Positions 6,531 through 6,671 of a stretch of 6,671 bases of DNA are shown one piece after another (position 1 is the first letter of the stretch; each line of letters begins with the position of its first letter). The stretch covers positions 1-6,671 of the forward strand of contig JBNJEA010000154.1 in the NCBI GenBank assembly GCA_051745395.1. Reading direction: 5' to 3'. Both the position numbers and the translations under genes were made by a program. Under the pieces are notes generated by a model that saw only the letters and a list, made by a program, of their open reading frames with translations, was not told the DNA's origin and searched no databases. The stretch comes from JBNJEA01 sp051745395. Lineage in GTDB: Bacteria > Desulfobacterota > Desulfobacteria > Desulfobacterales > Desulfosalsimonadaceae.

Positions 6531-6573
6531 CAGGGGCCGCCCCCTGATGAATATGACCAATCCCCTGATGAAT
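6531..6573 (-). promoter_or_regulatory. lptD leader: GC-rich hairpin and 12-bp direct repeat
   Basis: Positions 6531-6545 form a perfect 6-bp stem, CAGGGG / CCCCTG, with a 3-nt loop. The 12-mer CCCCTGATGAAT occurs twice on the plus strand, at 6541-6552 and 6562-6573, 21 bp apart. As a result two copies of CAGGGG on the sense strand could each pair with the single CCCCTG. If translation starts at 6491 this lies in the 5' untranslated leader; if it starts at the TTG at 6560, most of it is coding. No U-run follows the stem, so it is not an intrinsic terminator. The structure is seen in the sequence; a regulatory role is inference. Confidence 0.35.
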
Positions 6574-6671
6574 CGATTAATAGCTTGATGGCCGGATCAA
6601 TTTCCAGTATAGAAAAACCGGGATATTAAAGAGATAACGCCGCATCCATTAAACCACCACCTGCGCCCTGC
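6574..6671. other. Upstream flank of lptD, no identifiable gene
   Basis: No gene can be supported in this edge segment. On the minus strand a TATACT (plus-strand 6606-6611) is a good -10 match, but no acceptable -35 lies 16-18 nt further upstream. The 3' end of an upstream minus-strand gene may reach into the window: several frames close with stop codons within the first 85 bases from the edge. The tails are too short to identify. Confidence 0.3.

Noticed and set aside
6577..6645. Minus-strand 22-codon open frame starting ATG CGG CGT upstream of lptD
   Set aside because: It is very short, with a weak ribosome site, and reads partly through the candidate -10 region. Nothing beyond an open frame supports it.

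Overview
The window is a chromosomal housekeeping segment from a Gram-negative bacterium. All five genes that can be supported lie on the minus strand, so transcription runs from high to low coordinates: lptD, a HU/IHF-family gene, holB, ricT (PSP1/YaaT family) and metG. An LptD outer-membrane protein shows the cell has an LPS-bearing outer membrane. The style of the HU/IHF protein, the holB-ricT-metG order and the moderately GC-rich coding sequence suggest a sulfate-reducing deltaproteobacterium (Desulfobacterota, Desulfobacterales-like). That placement comes from recognising families, not from a database search.

Layout from the transcriptional start side. Positions 6671-6492 are a leader with no identifiable gene; it holds a short direct repeat and a GC-rich hairpin just before lptD. 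Positions 6491-4212 encode LptD, the outer-membrane LPS translocon barrel. A 116-bp AT-rich gap (4211-4096) carries a plausible promoter and a strong Shine-Dalgarno for the HU/IHF-like gene (4095-3808). The HU/IHF stop codon overlaps the holB start by one base (TAATG), holB (3808-2783) is followed 32 bp later by ricT (2750-2061), and ricT is followed 16 bp later by metG (2044-122). The last four genes therefore look like one operon. No intrinsic terminator is visible between lptD and the HU/IHF gene, so read-through from lptD is possible.

Just past the metG stop codon is a tandem array of about ten octamers, TCCCTYAG on the plus strand. On the transcribed-sense strand it gives regularly spaced GGG tracts with G-quadruplex potential.

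Functionally the genes cover envelope biogenesis (LptD), nucleoid architecture (HU/IHF), replication clamp loading (delta prime), an Fe-S-type RNA-maturation factor family (RicT) and translation (MetRS). The holB-yaaT-metS order matches the Bacillus chromosome, so this is an old conserved neighbourhood. I see no mobile element, CRISPR array, tRNA or rRNA, and no clear new system. The items most worth a second look are the octamer array, the lptD leader and the cysteine pattern of LptD.
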